Of a stretch of DNA of 57,744 bases, positions 56,493-57,744 are shown one piece after another. The stretch is from positions 1 to 57,744 of the forward strand of contig JAHJHL010000200.1 in assembly GCA_018823905.1 (NCBI GenBank), in the 5' to 3' direction. The notes under the pieces are model-generated. The model did not search any database and was not told the origin of the DNA. It worked only from the letters and a program-made list of their open reading frames with translations. The translations under genes were made by a program, and so were the position numbers. Within the stretch, counting starts at the first letter, position 1. Each line of letters begins with the position of its first letter. This stretch comes from Alphaproteobacteria bacterium (GTDB taxonomy: Bacteria > Pseudomonadota > Alphaproteobacteria > Sphingomonadales > Sphingomonadaceae).

Positions 56493-57014
56493 CCAACTAC
56501 CAATCCCACCCTGCTCCGCGCGACGCGCGGTTTGCTCTGGCTGACGCTGGGGTTGGTCATCGCGTCGGCGCTTGTCGTCGCCGGGGTCGCAGTCGCGCTG
56601 GTCGTCGCCTGGCCCGAAGTGATGACCGAAATTCGTACCACCCCCGAGTTCATCGACGCGACGACGATGCGCTTTCCGCTGGGCATGCTGATGCTGTTGC
56701 TCATCGCAATCCTCGGCGCGGCGGGCTATATCATTCGCCAGTTACAGGCGCTGGTCGCCAGTGCGGCTCGCGATCCCTTCATCGTCGACAATGCGGCGCG
56801 GCTGCGCCGGATCGGCTGGGCGCTGGTCGCGGTCCAGTTGCTGGCCATCCCCCTGCACTGGACCGCCAGCAGCATCGCCAAGGCGGGCAGCGAGTTCGGC
56901 GAGATGGGCGGCCTTTCGATCAGCAGCCTGCTCGCGATCCTGCTCGCCTTTGTCCTGGCGGCGGTGTTCGAACAGGGCGCCGCGATGCGCGACGAACTGG
57001 AAGGGACCGTGTGA
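56490..57014 (+). CDS. DUF2975 four-helix membrane protein
   Basis: 174 residues starting at ATG 56490 inside an operator box. Four hydrophobic helices (about 10-35, 58-82, 110-125, 145-165) with ARDPFIVDNAARLRRIGWALVAVQL between, the DUF2975 pattern. The function of the family is unknown. It is almost always paired with a small XRE regulator, as here: the next gene starts in its stop (TGATG). Confidence 0.87.
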   Translation: MPTTNPTLLRATRGLLWLTLGLVIASALVVAGVAVALVVAWPEVMTEIRTTPEFIDATTMRFPLGMLMLLLIAILGAAGYIIRQLQALVASAARDPFIVDNAARLRRIGWALVAVQLLAIPLHWTASSIAKAGSEFGEMGGLSISSLLAILLAFVLAAVFEQGAAMRDELEGTV

Positions 57015-57223
57015 TGGCAATCGTCGTGAAACTGGATGACCTGCTCCACGCCAAGCGGATGACGCTGACTGACCTGTCCGACCGGATCGGGATCACGCTG
57101 GCCAACCTGTCGATCCTGAAAACCGGCAAGGCTAAGGCGATGCGCTTTTCGACGCTGGAGGCGATTTGCACCGAGCTGGAATGCCAGCCGGGCGACCTGT
57201 TGGTGTTCGAAACCGAACGCTGA
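57014..57223 (+). CDS. Small XRE-family (Cro/CI-like) HTH regulator
   Basis: 69 residues, essentially one HTH (LHAKRMTLTDLSDRIGITLANLSILKTGKAKAMRFSTLEAIC). Overlaps the DUF2975 stop by one base, GTG-ATG. Likely represses its own operon through the boxes at 56406-56492. An intrinsic terminator follows. Confidence 0.9.
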   Translation: MAIVVKLDDLLHAKRMTLTDLSDRIGITLANLSILKTGKAKAMRFSTLEAICTELECQPGDLLVFETER

Positions 57224-57246
57224 CCGCGCCGCCAGCCGCACCCTGA

Positions 57247-57282
57247 CCCCGCTCCGCCCCCGGTCGGAGCGGGGTTTTCTTT
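57247..57282 (+). terminator. Rho-independent terminator after XRE gene
   Basis: Stem CCCCGCTCCG / CGGAGCGGGG (57247-57256, 57265-57274) with an 8-nt loop and TTTTCTTT after it. Confidence 0.92.
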
Positions 57283-57377
57283 GTCGGTTTGACGCGGAAC
57301 GCGAATCTGCAATGATGCGTTGGACGAGGCGGCGGCTTTTCCAGCCGCCGTTTTCGCAACCGATGAAAGGATCATTC

Positions 57378-57698
57378 GTGACCGACCCCCAAGGCCTGCT
57401 TTGCCCGACCTGCCGTGTGAATTTGACGATGTCGGAGCGGCAGGGGATCGAAATCGATTATTGCCCGCAATGCCGCGGCGTATGGCTGGACCGCGGCGAG
57501 CTCGACAAGATTATCGAGCGCAGCGAAGCGGTCGCCGCCCCTGCCCCGCGCGCCTCGGCACCGCCGCCTCCGCCGCAGCAGCAGCCCTATCAGCAGCCGC
57601 CGCAGTATCGCGAGCATGGGCATGACGACCGCTATTACGGCAGCAAGCCGTACAAGAAGAATTACAAGAAGAGCTTCTTGAGCGAGTTGTTTGACTGA
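57378..57698 (+). CDS. zf-TFIIB-domain protein
   Basis: 106 residues from GTG 57378 (AAAGGA about 7 nt upstream; ATG 57363 is also possible). Two CxxC pairs, LCPTC and YCPQC, bind zinc, followed by GVWLDRGELDKIIE, the family signature. The tail is Pro/Gln-rich, then Tyr/Lys-rich ending SFLSELFD. Function unknown. Confidence 0.88.
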   Translation: MTDPQGLLCPTCRVNLTMSERQGIEIDYCPQCRGVWLDRGELDKIIERSEAVAAPAPRASAPPPPPQQQPYQQPPQYREHGHDDRYYGSKPYKKNYKKSFLSELFD

Positions 57699-57706
57699 TC
57701 AACGCT

Positions 57707-57744
57707 ATCCTCCCTGTCGCGCAGCGATGGGGAGGTGGCAGCGC
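57707..57744. repeat. REP-like element, family D, copy 2 (truncated by window end)
   Basis: Starts ATCCTCCCTGT and continues through GATGGGGAGGTGGCAGCGC, the same sequence as the beginning of the element at 27263; only a few bases differ. Confidence 0.85.

Overview
The window looks like chromosome of a sphingomonad alphaproteobacterium, probably Sphingopyxis or a close relative. The reasons are high GC content, the lptD-surA-pdxA-ksgA-rlmJ order, sphingomonad-type REP palindromes, TonB receptors and carotenoid oxygenases. This assignment comes from gene content and style, not from a database search. There is no sign of phage, insertion sequence or CRISPR array.

Layout. 1-17130 is mostly housekeeping: an envelope-type protein cut by the left edge, purM and purN (purN fused to a YjbR domain), ndk, a lipoprotein, holC, pepA, the outer-membrane biogenesis operon lptD-surA-pdxA-ksgA, rlmJ, a TPR protein, rsmB and guaB. 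17250-27260 is a catabolic-looking island: a TonB receptor and a double-HxlR regulator diverge from a tightly packed set of nitronate monooxygenase-like, carotenoid oxygenase, acyl-CoA ligase and two thiolase genes. 27490-32450 is a cobalamin riboswitch followed by btuB-btuF-btuC-btuD, a B12 uptake operon. 32461-42841 is a chitobiose/GlcNAc module: a secreted GH20 hexosaminidase diverging from gntR, then a SIS-type deaminase, nagA, an EIIA-HPr-EI fusion and EIICB.

42846-52777 is mixed accessory content: an SMR exporter with a guanidine-II-like leader, an HWE histidine kinase, tRNA-Trp, a DMT permease and GST pair, a MASE1-PAS-GGDEF cyclase, a TetR gene divergent from a second carotenoid oxygenase, a secreted crystallin-fold protein, and an ATP-grasp plus nucleotidyltransferase pair. 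53063-57744 holds an Ala/Pro-rich membrane protein, rplJ-rplL with a long leader, a Gly/His-rich PadR regulator, a DUF2975-XRE pair with repeated operator-like boxes, and a zf-TFIIB protein.

The least ordinary items are the 17-27 kb island with its unusual thiolases, the degenerate second EIIB domain at the end of NagE, the candidate guanidine switch before the SMR gene, the btuB-btuF junction with nested mini-ORFs, the paired ATP-grasp/nucleotidyltransferase genes, and the boxes around the DUF2975-XRE promoter. Most functions are homology calls made by eye from motifs and length. Operators and RNA elements are predictions unless a strong consensus is named.
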